From assembly GCA_022496185.1 (NCBI GenBank), contig WTXG01000011.1:248001-312000 (forward strand): DNA of 64,000 nucleotides, read 5' to 3'. The notes below the pieces were generated by a model that was not told the DNA's origin, did no database searches, and worked only from the letters and a program-made list of their open reading frames with translations. Below are positions 1-10,846 of the stretch, piece by piece (position 1 is the stretch's first letter; every line of letters begins with the position of its first letter). Source of the stretch: Multifurca ochricompacta (lineage: Eukaryota > Basidiomycota > Agaricomycetes > Russulales > Russulaceae). The position numbers were made by a program, and so were the translations under genes.

Positions 1-1481
1 CAAACACATACCCGCCTACAAGGGTGCTCACACAACCGGGCTCCACAGCGTTCAGATGGTCCAAAATTGTGGAATGGATGGCTTCAACTTCGTCGCGTGA
101 GATGCTAAGTGGGTGTCAGCACATCATTTCAAGAACGGGTCCTTAGCTCGCACGTCTGTACAAGATCATCACGCAGCTCAAGTGCGATCCGGATGTTCAT
201 TTCGGTGCTGTCGCTCTGCCCTATTGGCGCGGGACCAATGTCGGCCTCATAATAAGCCTCTAGATCACGCAAGGTACGTAGTCCACGGTCATACAATTTG
301 CGCGCCGTGACGGGTCCGATGCCATAGATGGACGCGAACAGTGATAGAGAGACGAAACGCTCCGATTTTCTTTTTTCTTCTGTCAAATGTCCCATTCGCA
401 TCGCAAAATAAAGGGTAGGAAATGGTGTACGTACCGATTTCAGCTATCTCTCCGTAGAAAAGATACTCATCGATCTGTTAATGGTGAGCGGAGTCAACGA
501 AGTAGTACATTCACATCAGCCTCTAGCTTACCATCTTGGAAATCTTCGCACCAATGAAAGGTAGTTTCTGTACTTCGCTGCGCTCGCTGGCAGTAATCTT
601 TCGTGGGAATGCTGAATTTACAGTAAGCGAGACACGCTGTGCATACGGTGCATACGTGGGCACCTTTAATGGTCTGTCGAGCATACATTTAAGTACAGGA
701 TGAAGCAAGGCTGACTTCGCGCTCACTGCAATGGCCCGCGCATAACTAAGTGCGCTACGCTCGTTACCCTCAAGCACGCGACTGCATCTCAGGACATCAA
801 ACGCTGAACACAGCGACTGGTTCACAGATATGAGAGGTGAAGCCCGAGAACAGGAAAAGCGGGCCGTATGATCGAGCTTAGGTGTGAGTAGGGGGACTGG
901 CGGGGGTAGCAGGAATGCTGGTGGACCGGGGTTTACATGCGCCGTTCGAAAAGGTGATTCTATAAAGGATGTATGAGGAGAGGGGAACGGGGAACTAGGC
1001 TTATATGACGGTGTTTGAATGGACTGGGAAGTGCTCCGTGGACAGTGCTTCTCGGCTGCCTCTTTTAAATCCGGAAGTGCCGCGTAGTCGGCGCAAGGGA
1101 GTAAGTGGTCCTGCGCAACGGAGTCGCGTAGCCATTCAGGCGTTACTAAAGCCTTTCTTTTCTGCGTGCGCCATCACGCACTTTAGGTGGGTGTGAGATT
1201 AAGAGGAAAAAGTGAACAGTGACTGACTGCCAGGTTCCAGTCAAGATGACGCTCCAAACGCTTGCGCATCCCAATGGCAGTAATGATGACAATTGCTTCA
1301 TCTGGTGAACTGACGATGTTCGCGTCTGCTTTCTCCGCAAGGTCATAGATTTCGATATGTCTGTCTGTGAAAGCTTGGCCTGGAGAACAAATATTTTATG
1401 AGAGGCAAGAATTCCGGGTGCAACCCTAGTTCTAGCGCGTTTGAAAGGACGTTGGGATGAATTGGAAAGTTTGGAGGCCAT
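1..1481 (-). CDS. POL4: DNA polymerase family X (Pol4 / Pol lambda-mu type), 3' part cut by window edge
   Basis: Gap-filling DNA polymerase of family X, which acts in the nucleus in base excision and end-joining repair. Reading leftwards from ATG 1481, the N-terminal part has a BRCT-like segment (KIFVLQAKL, then EAIVIITAIGMRKRLERH). About 500-825 encodes an 8-kDa/helix-hairpin-helix region (SRVLEGNERSALSYARAI, then LPFIGAKISKMV). About 129-401 encodes the second hairpin region (YGIGPVTARKLYDRGLRTL). The last bases before the edge read EVEAIHSTILDHL and EPGCVSTLVGG, the start of the palm. The catalytic aspartates would lie beyond position 1. Several introns of about 50 nt separate the blocks. 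The BRCT part has a one-base frame break near 1350-1358, where the TDI reading must shift to EIYDLAEKADANIV. The family call is firm; lambda versus mu versus Pol4 is not decided. Confidence 0.85.
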
Positions 1482-1796
1482 CTGATCCTAGATGAACATA
1501 CTATCCCATCCCATCCTCCTCGTCCTCGTCCTCCTCTCTACTCAACTCCAACTCAATGGATGGAACCAACGGCCCGTTTACCCGGACACCCTCTCAAGCC
1601 CTCACGTGTCAAGATAAGAGATAAGAGATAAAAGATAAGACCATCATGTTTGGTCAATACAAATCAAATGGAAAGAACGACTTGCTGCTATTATTGTGTT
1701 GTTGAGGAGTTACAAGTCACATGCCTGGGGTATAACGGATAGTGGTGTTTGGGTGTGATAAAGCAAACCAGACCCAACGAAGAAAGCAAGCCAGGA
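1482..1796. promoter_or_regulatory. Intergenic region with tandem GATA sites
   Basis: Gap between the polymerase start (1481) and the SKT5 stop (1797), so it is the likely promoter of the polymerase. Positions 1612-1638 hold four AGATAA hexamers spaced exactly 7 bp apart. A CACGTG E-box lies just before them (1603-1608), and a CTCGTC-rich stretch covers about 1513-1538. WGATAR is the binding site of fungal GATA factors; a role here is inference. No gene seen. Confidence 0.4.
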
Positions 1797-3908
1797 TTAA
1801 CAGACAACACATTCGTCCTTCGCCTGCTGACGGGTTGGACGAGCCATGTTTGCCCTTTTATTACCTTGCCGCTTCATTTCCGTTAATCGATTCATAGCGC
1901 GTTTATTACCTTGCGCTGTAAACTATAAGTAAGCACCGACCTTCGGACTGGTAGACTATTCCACATACCAGCAGCACGCATGTACCAGCGCTTTGCAAAC
2001 TCAACGTCCTGCTTTATGCCTATTCCCACTTCGGCATAGTAACCGACGGCATATTCAGCTTTTGCAAGACCTTTGTTGGCAGCTCGTCGCGCCCACAAAT
2101 AAGCTTCAGAGTCACTTTGCTTTAGCACGCCCTCACTCCCTGTAAGATACCATCCACTTAAAGCAAGCTCCGCTTCGGCATTGCCCTTTTCCGCGGCCTT
2201 TGTATACCAAGCAATCGATCGACGCGGGTCAACTGGGCATCCAATAGTGCCGAATTCGTAACACTGGCCCAATTTGTGCTGTGATTGCGTGTACCCCAAG
2301 TAGGCTGCTCGCGAGTAGTAGTCCTTGGCCTGGAGCGGGTCGTGCGGTACAATCTGACCACCAGTGGCCTCGTGGAGAAGCGCAAGTTCATGCAGCGCGT
2401 GCGGGTTTCTACATCGGCTTGCTCGGCGGCTCGTCGTAACCAACCAACAGCTTCTCGAGGATTTCTTCCTTCCCCGAGAAACCCCTGAAGTAAGATCATC
2501 CCAAGCTTGTACATGGCCGCGGTGTCCCCCAATGATGCTGCCTTTCTGTAGAAGGCGGCGGCACGAGGGGGCTCCTTCTTGTCCCAGCGCCTATTTCGTT
2601 GCATACAGCAACCCGGTAGGTGGCTGCTGCGTGATTCTGTTTTGCAGCTTGTAGATAGAGATGGTATGCTTTCTCATGATCAACCTGGAGACCTAGCATA
2701 CCGGTACCGTAGCAGTTTGCCAAGAAAAACTGTGCTTCATCAAATGGTGGCCTTGCGTTGCGAGTCGCTTGATGACCCGCAGCGACTCTTGAATAAGAGT
2801 ATCACGATATTTTCGAACCGCGCGCTGGTCCTTGGCATCTGCACCGATCTTTTTTGCGGCATCAATTAAGTAGCGGGCATATGCAAAGTGAGCCTCTGGG
2901 TCAGGGTCAGCTTTGATGCGTTGCCGGTAGTCGTCAATATATTCCTTAGTATATGGCGGTGCTCGCAAATCAACAGCTTTGGTGGCTCGAATTCGCGAAT
3001 CTTCAGTCGTAGAATAGCCTAAACGATCTGAGGTTGGCCGTCTTTCTAGTTCAACAGATGGCGGTTCAGTGGAGATGAAGGAATGTGCATATGAGGATAG
3101 GGGAGTAGTGGAACGATAAGGGGATATCGACTGGGAAGGGACCTCTTGCTGGAGGTTCGACTGGCCAGGAATCAGCGGGGGTTCACTTCGATTATACTGG
3201 TCAGCTGGCTCAGAATAGTCAGGCGGCGGATACGCTGACGCCCTCGGTAGTGGCGGTGGTGCCATACCCAAAACTCCCGACGCAGCCGCAAACAGATGAT
3301 GGTATTCGCTAGAGGTATCCAATGCGGGCGGGTGACGAGGGTCATCAAATTGCCCAGATTGCATAGTAGAACCTCGAAATGGCGGTAATGATGCCGATTC
3401 ATATATGCCAGGGTGGTCTGTATTTCGACTTAAAGGAGCTTGACGCCCTTGATAAGGTCGTGGGTTTGGAGGAAGCGAAGGACCGCGCTTTGATGAGCCC
3501 AGGTTGTTGGATATGAGGGACATTGGTGATGCTACGTGGGGAATCGAATCAGCATGTATATCGCTGGGTGCGATACTTCTAGCTGATCCCCGACGCGAAG
3601 AGCATGGAAAGTATCAAGAGCTGATGTAGGGTCAAAAGGCTGAGGGGGTATATATTCGAGTACTTCAAGATGGCCACGGTTGTAACGCTGCTCAGAGGGC
3701 AATGAAGGAACAGAACGATTTGAAAGTACAGTAAAGGGTGCCCTGGAAAAGGAGTTAAGAGGTTGTGGGACAAGAACGAAGGGGAATACCGACCTTCACT
3801 TGGCTGCAGGCTCTCGTGTCGTGGCTGTCCGGTAGCACCTGGGGAAACTGGTATGTCCGTCATGGAACGTGAGATTGTATCACTTAATGAGCCACCAAGA
3901 TCACTCAT
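1797..3908 (-). CDS. SKT5: Chitin synthase activator Skt5/Chs4, Sel1-repeat protein
   Basis: Activator that recruits and stimulates chitin synthase (Chs3 class) at the plasma membrane for septum and wall chitin. ATG at 3908. A proline/serine-rich disordered N-terminus (about 3523-2950) is followed by a helical start (KEYIDDYRQRIKADP) and a run of Sel1/TPR-like repeats, including FFLANCYGTGMLGLQVDHEK, YKLGMILLQGFLGE, ALHELALLHEATGG and AEYAVGYYAEVGIG. After a last intron (about 1910-1960) the terminal exon ends NMARPTRQQAKDECVVC-stop; the last four residues fit a CaaX prenylation box, as known for Skt5/Chs4. The repeat region reads through three frames: one-base losses are needed near 2748-2753, 2576-2584 and 2403-2409 to recover the family pattern. 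With those allowed the protein is full length. The exon boundaries between 3540 and 3800 are uncertain. Confidence 0.9.
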
Positions 3909-4020
3909 TGAATATGAACTATGAACTGCAGTTCCAAAACCTCAGGCCTTAATGATTTACTGATTGGAGCGTTGGACGAGACGACAAGGATTAATCAAGG
4001 AAGATTACATAATAAGGGCC

Positions 4021-6312
4021 TTAGACGCGCTCCTCATCCTCGTTCTCATCCTCGTCATCCCAGATCCACATTTCCGCGACTCTCTCGACACGCTGCCGCT
4101 CAAAACCATGATCAGTTTTCCTCGTCTTCACGATTACCTGTCGTCTTCTTCCAACTTCCACCTTCACCTTCTTCCCCTCCTCGCTTGCAGAACCAGCAGG
4201 TTCTTCCTTCCAATCCGTCCAACTCTTAAGCAAAGACCCAATGTCTTGTACAGACTCCATGACAATATGGTGCGTGCCTTCATCGTGCTCCTCCTCCAAG
4301 GCCTCCCAGACTTTTGGTCGGTAATTTCGGAACCTAGGGTCAGAAGAAGTCGCCAAATACGACGACGGGAAGTCCGTAGTTCGTTTCCGCTTGCGCTTAA
4401 TATCTTTTCTAATGAACTCCTCCTTAGCATTACCGCGCTCCCCATCACTGGCGTAGCCCTCAGCCAACCGAACACGCCATCGCAACTCCCTGGCTATTGC
4501 AGGGGCGTCTTTCACCTTGTCGATGGGTACTTGGTCCCGGAAATCACGCCTCACCGATTCGGGGCCCCGTTCCATAGCTCGCACTTCCGCCACGAGAAAT
4601 TCAGAAAGGGCTTCAACTGACTCCAGCACACGCGGGGAGAAATCTTCCTTGGCACGAAGATCGCGCTGGTACTTCTCTCCGACGTACCAGCAAAGTCTGT
4701 AAGTGGTATGACCGTCGAGGTTATCTGTCATACCGTAGAACGGACCTTGAAAATAAAGGGAAACGGAATTTTTTCGGAACATGCGTCGCAATTTCAATCT
4801 CATGAACTTTCAATTCTGCAAACAAACAATGGACCATGGCTGAGATACCACGGGAACGCAACATACGTAGCTTCGCGTTGTACGAGTGGAGGAAGTTGCC
4901 TCCGAATACTAATGCGTCTTGGGGAGTATACTCCAGAAAAATCAGGTACAAACCATTTGTTAGGGAAAGGAGAACGCACGACAGCGTGAATCCAGCCGGT
5001 AGGAATAATCATTGTGTTACCCTCACTTAAATCCACTCTCGTGACTTCATCGACCATGTCGCCGAGCCATGTGTGACTCTGTATTTCGCTTCCCGACCAG
5101 CGTTCATACAAGGCAAGATTGGTAGCTGTGGGGCGTATGAAGAGAAAGGTCTGGAAAAGGAGATGATTAACGTGAGATAGCGATATATGGGGGGCCAAAC
5201 CTTGGAGCCCCGGAGGATATGATAATAAACCGATGACCCAGCAAAGTCAATGTGCCAGTCCTAAAATGAGCCTGTTTAGGGGTAGACTATATATACTTTT
5301 GATACACTGACCGTCCATGCTCCTGCCACACCCATCAAGCAGTACAGCTGCACCTTCGGGTACGGGTGGCCGTTACCCCTTCGATTATTGGCCAGAATTT
5401 CTCTACCCAGTCAATATGCCGAACCAGCCTCGGTGGCAAGACTCGTTCGCCGAGCTTTGTTCCGGATATTTCCAATGAGATGACATTTCGAATTTTTTCG
5501 CGAGATGATGGTTCGGTTGAATATAGTTTGCCCACTTCCCTAGTGTCCATCCAGCCAAGCTAGACTGCGTACCCACATCTAGGTATTGGTCAAAACAGTA
5601 TGCATAAGAACAATCAAAAGGGATAACCTATAACTTCGAGTGGTGTCTCGTGTCCTAGAGTAGTTGCGATTTCGGATACTGTCAAGCTGAGGGAGGCATT
5701 GTCATCCCAAGGCCTTCAGGTTCTTCGATAATAACTGGTTCTGTCAAAGCCGTAGGATCAGTATCCAACCATTCCTGATTGAGTTCTGATCCCTTCATCC
5801 TCTTGAATGAGTCGTTGCTGAACACCTTGCTCTCTAAGAGTTGGGACCATCTGCGTGGATCGGGTGAATCTGCGCCTGAGTGTAAATTGACGTAATCGCG
5901 GACAGGCCTGTTGCGTGCAGACTTTCTGGTGGGAAGCTTGAGAGTAATAGTACGTCTGTCATCGGCAGCCCTACATGGGTCACAGAACCTAGGAAACCAG
6001 TGGCATATTAATAGTATCAACGCGCGAAAGGGGCACCACAAACCACTTGTCTATGACTTCAAGTTGCCCATTCTCCCCGACACACCTCCAGTGGTACCAA
6101 GTCTTGCAGGAGTCACACCTAACCCAGCTTTCGCTGTCCTCGTCTTTTGAGCTGCGCATGTCGCGTGTTAATGAAACACTGCATGCGGGACAGAGGTCTT
6201 CTTGAGCAGAGACAATTCCTGGCTCTGCATCTGGTGGACCGGAGAGTGGACCATCTGATCCAAGTGAACGCGAAGCTGGAGTACGGGTCGTGCTTCTAGT
6301 AGCTCGAGTCAT
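4021..6312 (-). CDS. JHD1: PHD-JmjC histone lysine demethylase (Jhd1/KDM2 type)
   Basis: Fe(II)/2-oxoglutarate histone demethylase; the family removes methyl groups from H3K36. ATG at 6312 (MTRATRST). The first exons hold a C4HC3 PHD finger: [28 protein letters not shown], then WFCDPC across an intron. The JmjC core follows: [11 protein letters not shown] joins across an intron to [10 protein letters not shown], giving the HxD iron ligands, then a HILRGSK segment. Further on, IPTGWIHAV supplies the distal histidine, and [10 protein letters not shown] is the typical KDM2 segment. The C-terminal exon is helical and basic and ends in a Glu/Asp-rich tail ([12 protein letters not shown]). At least eight short introns. 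All three metal ligands are visible, so the enzyme should be active. It ends 112 bp from the SKT5 start in the same direction. The H3K36 specificity is taken from the family. Confidence 0.9.
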
Positions 6313-6718
6313 AGATGAGCTGCAAAGCAAAATTACTACGAGCGTGACACCGCGTCCTACAAGTCACGCTGTAACCGTGGGTTTGGCTGCTTGGCTGCTT
6401 ACACAACACACACCATCTTATCTTCAAATTTCATTTCATTTCATTTCAAGTTTCAAGATGTTGATTGGCCACGCAACTGCCAAAGAAAGCCTTGTGTCGG
6501 AATATCGCTCAATACGTATATTAGCGTTTCTGTTTCGATCAGAGTAGGTAACGGAAATCCAGAGTTATGACAGAACCCTGCTGCATACTGCACACATGGA
6601 TTCGTGGTCGTGGATACAGGAACGCCGTCCCAGTGAGGTATAAAGAGAGGTCGGATCTCCCAACACCTCACAGATAGTGCCCTTGCAAATTTTTTTTTTC
6701 TTCGTCCCCTTCGTAAAC
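6313..6718. promoter_or_regulatory. Divergent promoter region, JHD1 / DUF985 cupin
   Basis: About 400 bp between two divergent starts. It contains a short repeat of TTCATTTCAT (about 6430-6447), a TATAAAG-like box at about 6639 and a T-rich tract just before the cupin ATG. No gene seen. Confidence 0.4.
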
Positions 6719-7387
6719 ATGGACTACTCTTCCGCACCACGTACCACTGAACTTATCAGTGACCTGAAACTTATTCCACATCCAGAGGGAGGTACGATTT
6801 TAGTCAATTGCCGTAGGCTTTGGATGGTGCATTACTGCAATCGTGAATTATTTTAGGGTACTATGCCGAGACGGATCGGCAGGCAGTAGATGTCCCAAGT
6901 CCTTATGCGAATGGCGCGCCACGCTCACTTGCGACGACTATATTCTATCTTCTGACCGCAGATAGCCCGTGCAGCGTGATCCATATGAATAAGTCCGTTG
7001 TGCGTCGCTTGCTGCTGTCCCTACTTGGGCTTTCGAACCGTGTCTTACCGTTTCGCCGAAGACAATGCATGTACACCATATCGGTCGTGCAGAGTATACT
7101 CTCATTGCTCCCTCCCTGGAAAAGGGACGACCACCAACCGTCAAACGCGTATAATCGGGCCCGGTGTATCAGCTGGCGAACAGCGTCAGCTGCTTGTTGG
7201 TACGGGGGTATGGAAAATGTCACGGCTGCTGGATGTAGACCTGAAGGGGCCACACCTGGAGCGTACAGGCTGCCTTATCACCGAGGTCGTCGTGCCAGGG
7301 TTTAATTGGGAGGATCACAAGTATTTGACACTAGGGGAGCTGGAAGAATTGTTTGTCGGGGAGCCTGGGGGGTGTCTGAATTCCTAG
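6719..7387 (+). CDS. DUF985 cupin (Cupin_5, YML079w-like)
   Basis: Small cupin-fold protein of the DUF985 family, whose members bind small ligands; no proven reaction is known to me. It starts MDYSSAPRTTELISDLKLIP and continues HPEGG|YYAETDR across an intron, the family's N-terminal signature. The next exon gives RSLATTIFYLLTADSPCSVIH. After another intron MHVHHIGRAEYTLI leads into a third block with VSAGEQRQLLVGTGVWK, VVVPGFNWEDHKYLT and a C-terminal LGELEELF. These are the expected beta-barrel segments in order. The start is 406 bp from the divergent JHD1 start. Family call firm, function unknown. Confidence 0.85.
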
Positions 7388-7996
7388 CGTACATCAAGAG
7401 TCAATGATTGATTAAGTGGGGAGTAATTCTGAAAGAGAAGTGCAGTGTCATGTAATACATAATACAGCCCAGTTGGATTTGGATCCAGCACTTCCTAGTT
7501 GGTCATGAATTGGTCATGTGATCCTCACCAGACCTCAAAGCGCAGTGTTTGTGTTTCAAACAGTGCTCACGAGGCTCCACTGACAAACTGACATTAAGAC
7601 GACGAAAAGGCCAAGTCCGTAGGGTGCGCATGCCATAAGGGCCGTGTCCGTGCCTTTCATATCTTGAGAAAGAATCACGATGCCCCGTAAGAGCGCGATC
7701 CAATCCGTTCGCCAATACGATGATTTCGCGCCCAGCTTCAGTAAGGACAGACGCGTTAACGGGGGCAGGCGGACACGACGATCAATACGAGTGTTTCAAG
7801 GCAATGGTGACGACGTGTCCGACGAATATGACAGAGAGTTGAAATGCGTGCTGCTTCAAAATAAATTTGCGTATCCAATGTTGGAGCCGAACAGCCCTAA
7901 AAGTCAGTTTTTGATATAGAATAATCTCTGGCAATAATGACACAAGGTCAATATATTGGTCGGGAGTTGATCGCAGATAAATAAGTCTCACTGCTT
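7388..7996. other. Convergent intergenic region with a weak small reading frame
   Basis: About 600 bp between two convergent genes. On the plus strand 7680-7919 can encode 79 residues starting MPRKSAIQSV, and GTAAGG at about 7740 could be a splice donor. I see no recognisable domain and do not call it a gene with confidence. Confidence 0.25.
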
Positions 7997-8784
7997 TTAG
8001 TTTGGAGTGTGGACAGGGGAGGATACGTCTCGCTGTTCGCTGATAAGTTTCTTGACATTTTCGATGGACTTTTCTCGGGCTGAAATTTGTCGTCTTGCCT
8101 TGACGACATCTAAGCTGTTTTTTAGAGCTGAATAGTCTTTTGTTGGGCGTAATTTTGTTCCTGAATTATATTCTTGATTGGAGTGGGAACTCGCGACTTT
8201 GATCTTTGCAAGCTCGTCGCGAAGATCAGCGAGAATATCATCGAGGCTTTTCAGTGTGGAAATGCAATCTTGCATCTCATCTTCAACTCTGAAAACTTGG
8301 CATACTTCACGCGCACAGTCTTGAATGTGGGTAAATCGTACTGGTCCCAACATTACCCCACCATACCTTTTTGAAAGCAAGTTGGGAAGTAAGGAACCTT
8401 AGTTAGTCTATTGTACCAAAAGACTAGCAGCCGTGTTCTTACCAACGACTGACTATAACCACCGCGTCCATGATTCCTTCCGAACGCATGACTTTCAAGA
8501 CGTGACCGCCAGCCCACTGCTCCCCATCATCTTCGCTGCCTTCCTCAATTTTGAAATCGTCGTCTCCTTTTAGCCCAGTTCGACCTTCTTTCAAGACCAT
8601 ACAACGCCAGGCCATTATCTCATGTGAGGCGGGGCGCTTCGCATGAACAACCCGTCCATATATGAATGCGCGGTGCGCGCCTGCTCAGGAGTCGATGCCC
8701 AAAAATGTAGGCTACAAAGGTGGATTGGCGATCTTCAATCTCAGTAGATGTTGCGAGAGGCTCCGATAGAGGCAGCCCATGCAT
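7997..8784 (-). CDS. IMPACT/UPF0029 (YigZ/Yih1-like) protein, frame broken
   Basis: UPF0029 domain protein; in yeast the relative Yih1 binds Gcn1 and damps Gcn2 signalling, but many fungal members have only the UPF0029 domain. ATG at 8784 (MHGLPLSEPLATSTE). The domain reads DRQSTFVAYIFG, STPEQARTAH, VVHAKRPASHEIMAWRCM, DDGEQWAGGHVLKVM, GIMDAVVIVSRW, then across an intron (about 8376-8434) YGGVMLGPVRFTHI. A coiled-coil-like, lysine-rich C-terminal tail of about 90 residues follows. The first exon cannot be read in one frame: breaks near 8698-8705 and 8657-8663 each look like loss of one base. Either the sequence has errors or the gene is dead; the intact remainder favours error. No RWD domain is visible, so equating it with Yih1 is not safe. 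Confidence 0.75.
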
Positions 8785-8904
8785 GATGCGATAAAAGTGG
8801 CGACAATGTGTCAGTCAGTTAGCAGGGGAGGGGAGACAACTTCCCGATTAGTAATATTGTCCTTACACGTCTCGACTCGTTCAGCTCAGTTCACCGATTC
8901 ATCG
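8785..8904. promoter_or_regulatory. Compact bidirectional promoter
   Basis: Only 120 bp separate the ATGs of the divergent UPF0029 gene (8784) and the probable mitochondrial protein gene (8905), so both must share promoter sequence. Confidence 0.45.
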
Positions 8905-10340
8905 ATGCTGGCACTGTTAAGGTCTACAAGAGTGACCCATGGATTATATCTACATGCTCGTACACTTTCTACGATAACCCCCAGTGCTACCTCCCCCGAT
9001 GCCGGTATAAAGCAACACAATACCACCACTTCTAACGCGACAACAACAACGACGCACCGACGACGGAACCGACTTGAAAAATCAAGCGCGGAATGCATGT
9101 TTGTATATCCTTGGAAAGCGATACGCTCTTCCGCGGAGGGCTTGGCTATAGCTCGGGCGGTACAGGACAAGTACGGCCCAGCGAAGGAGGTCGTCTTTCC
9201 TAGAGTTCGTGCGTGCTTGTATCAGCTATCGTGTCTTACTCACCGGGCACCTCGGTGCCTTAAAACAGGACAGCGACAGTATCACAGTTTTTTATCCTTA
9301 TTTTTGGCTCGTCTTTGACAACCCAGAAGTGCGCAAGCGCCTCCCGGAAGACTCCGCACAGATTCGGGTCCGCGTTACTGACTTGCCAACGAGTGATGGC
9401 AATGTTGGTATCGAAGAGATGATGCGTGGACTGGGATTATCGACGGATGGAGATACTCCTCGCGAACCCCAACCCTCCACCGAAACCGAAGAGTCTGGAG
9501 ACGTAGGTAAAGCAGACGATGGCTACAGCACCATAGACGTGCGCGTCGAATGGGCCCGTACGTCCCTTCCCCCTTTCACCTAACCCCCAGGTTTTAATTA
9601 ATTGCATAGGGAGTGGTCCCAACGAGGTCCTGCTGCGCCGACGCTCCCCTATGGCATCCTTCTCAGACAAAGAGATGATACCAGACTTTGCTGAAGCCTG
9701 GCTCGACTTTGACGGCTTCTCTCCCGAATCGGCGCGCGGCGCGCATACACCGAATCTCCTCCGCGCACGCGAAAAATGGCGGAGTCTTGCGCCCAGTGAC
9801 ATTAAGCCCACGATAGGAGCAGTGTCGCGACTTGACAGCGTAGAAGAAGGGGTGGGGATTGAACCTTTGATCGCAGTCAAGCCCGAAGCGGAAGTGAATG
9901 CGAATGTGGCACCACACCCACACCCGCACCCGCACCCGCACTCGCCTCCTCGTGAATGGGTACCCATCATCCCATCCTCTCCTCTTACGCAGCCTTCTGC
10001 CTCAGCTCCCCAAAATAGCAAAGCTACCGTGGCAGCCGACGATCTTACTGGTCATGTTGACACTAACCCCGCCATCCCAGCCTCAACGCCAACACCCACA
10101 TCCGCATCCATGTCCGCAACCAGACCAGAGAGCGTGGAAGTGCCAGAGAGCCCAAAAATGTCCCGCCGCGAGCGCATTCTTCACCTCGCGCGTCAGAACG
10201 CACGAACGCCGCTGCCAGAACCCGAAGGGGAGCCCCAGGCACCAAACGAGGTGGAGAAGCTTGAAGAGGATGCCGAGCGAGAAGGGAAGGAGCGGACGAT
10301 TCGCGAGCGACTCTGGCGACTCGTCGGTGGCAACTACTAA
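8905..10340 (+). CDS. Conserved-looking hypothetical protein, probable mitochondrial targeting
   Basis: Not recognised. ATG 8905 opens with an arginine-rich, acid-free leader (MLALLRSTRVTHGLYLHART), typical of a mitochondrial presequence, followed by a Thr-rich linker. A compact segment (CMFVYPWKAIRSSAEGLAIA, then VFPR) joins across an intron (about 9206-9270) to a second ordered part (YFWLVFDNPEVRKRLPE, IRVRVTDLP). After another intron near 9560-9610, LLRRRSPMASFSDKEMIPD leads to FAEAWLDFDGF and a long disordered tail. That tail carries a His-Pro repeat from a CACCCG-type microsatellite (about 9912-9945) and ends in acidic/basic helices (ERILHLARQNA, RERLWRLVGGNY). The ordered first half looks like real protein. 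It could be a mitochondrial expression or ribosome-associated protein, but nothing proves that. Confidence 0.65.
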
Positions 10341-10846
10341 TCCAGTCCTTTCCTCAAAACCCAGCTAGCCTCACCCTCACTTACATCTTATACTTATCCC
10401 GTTGCATGCAGTTCCCTTTCTTTTTGGTTTGGACTTAGCGGCAAAAAAAAGTTCATAACTAGCAGTCAAAAAGCTCATAACTAGCAGTCCTTCTAAGTAT
10501 CGGTAAGGCAATAAATGCACGTAAGTATGTGTGCAAATTAATGCGGCGCACGCAGTCCATCCAAAAATCAGTTCATCAGAGTAAGAGAAGGTGACGTGAC
10601 GTAGGAGACATAAGTAAAATGATTGTCCATGATTGCAGTAGTGTCATGCTAGTCACTACAGGAGAGTGAGATGGGGTAAGTATGCAAGGAATGACAAGAC
10701 AAAAGTATATTAATGAGATGAGTTCGCGTGAGAGGGGACATAGTCGTCGGGTCGGGTGAAAGTAAAAGAAGCCACATGGGGGAGAAAGAAGAATAGCATA
10801 TTTAAATAGTGAAAGTATACAGGTCCGGGGGTAGCGAAACGCGCGA
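10341..10846. other. Convergent intergenic region with a direct repeat
   Basis: 500 bp between two convergent 3' ends, AT-rich. CATAACTAGCAGTC occurs twice, 23 bp apart (about 10454-10490). A GTGACGTGACGTA stretch lies near 10591-10603. No gene seen. Confidence 0.4.

Noticed and set aside
9437..10021. Long minus-strand reading frame of 194 codons opposite the probable mitochondrial protein gene
   Set aside because: Antisense shadow caused by the CACCCG repeat and high GC; the product is Gly-Cys repeats with no domain and no splice logic.
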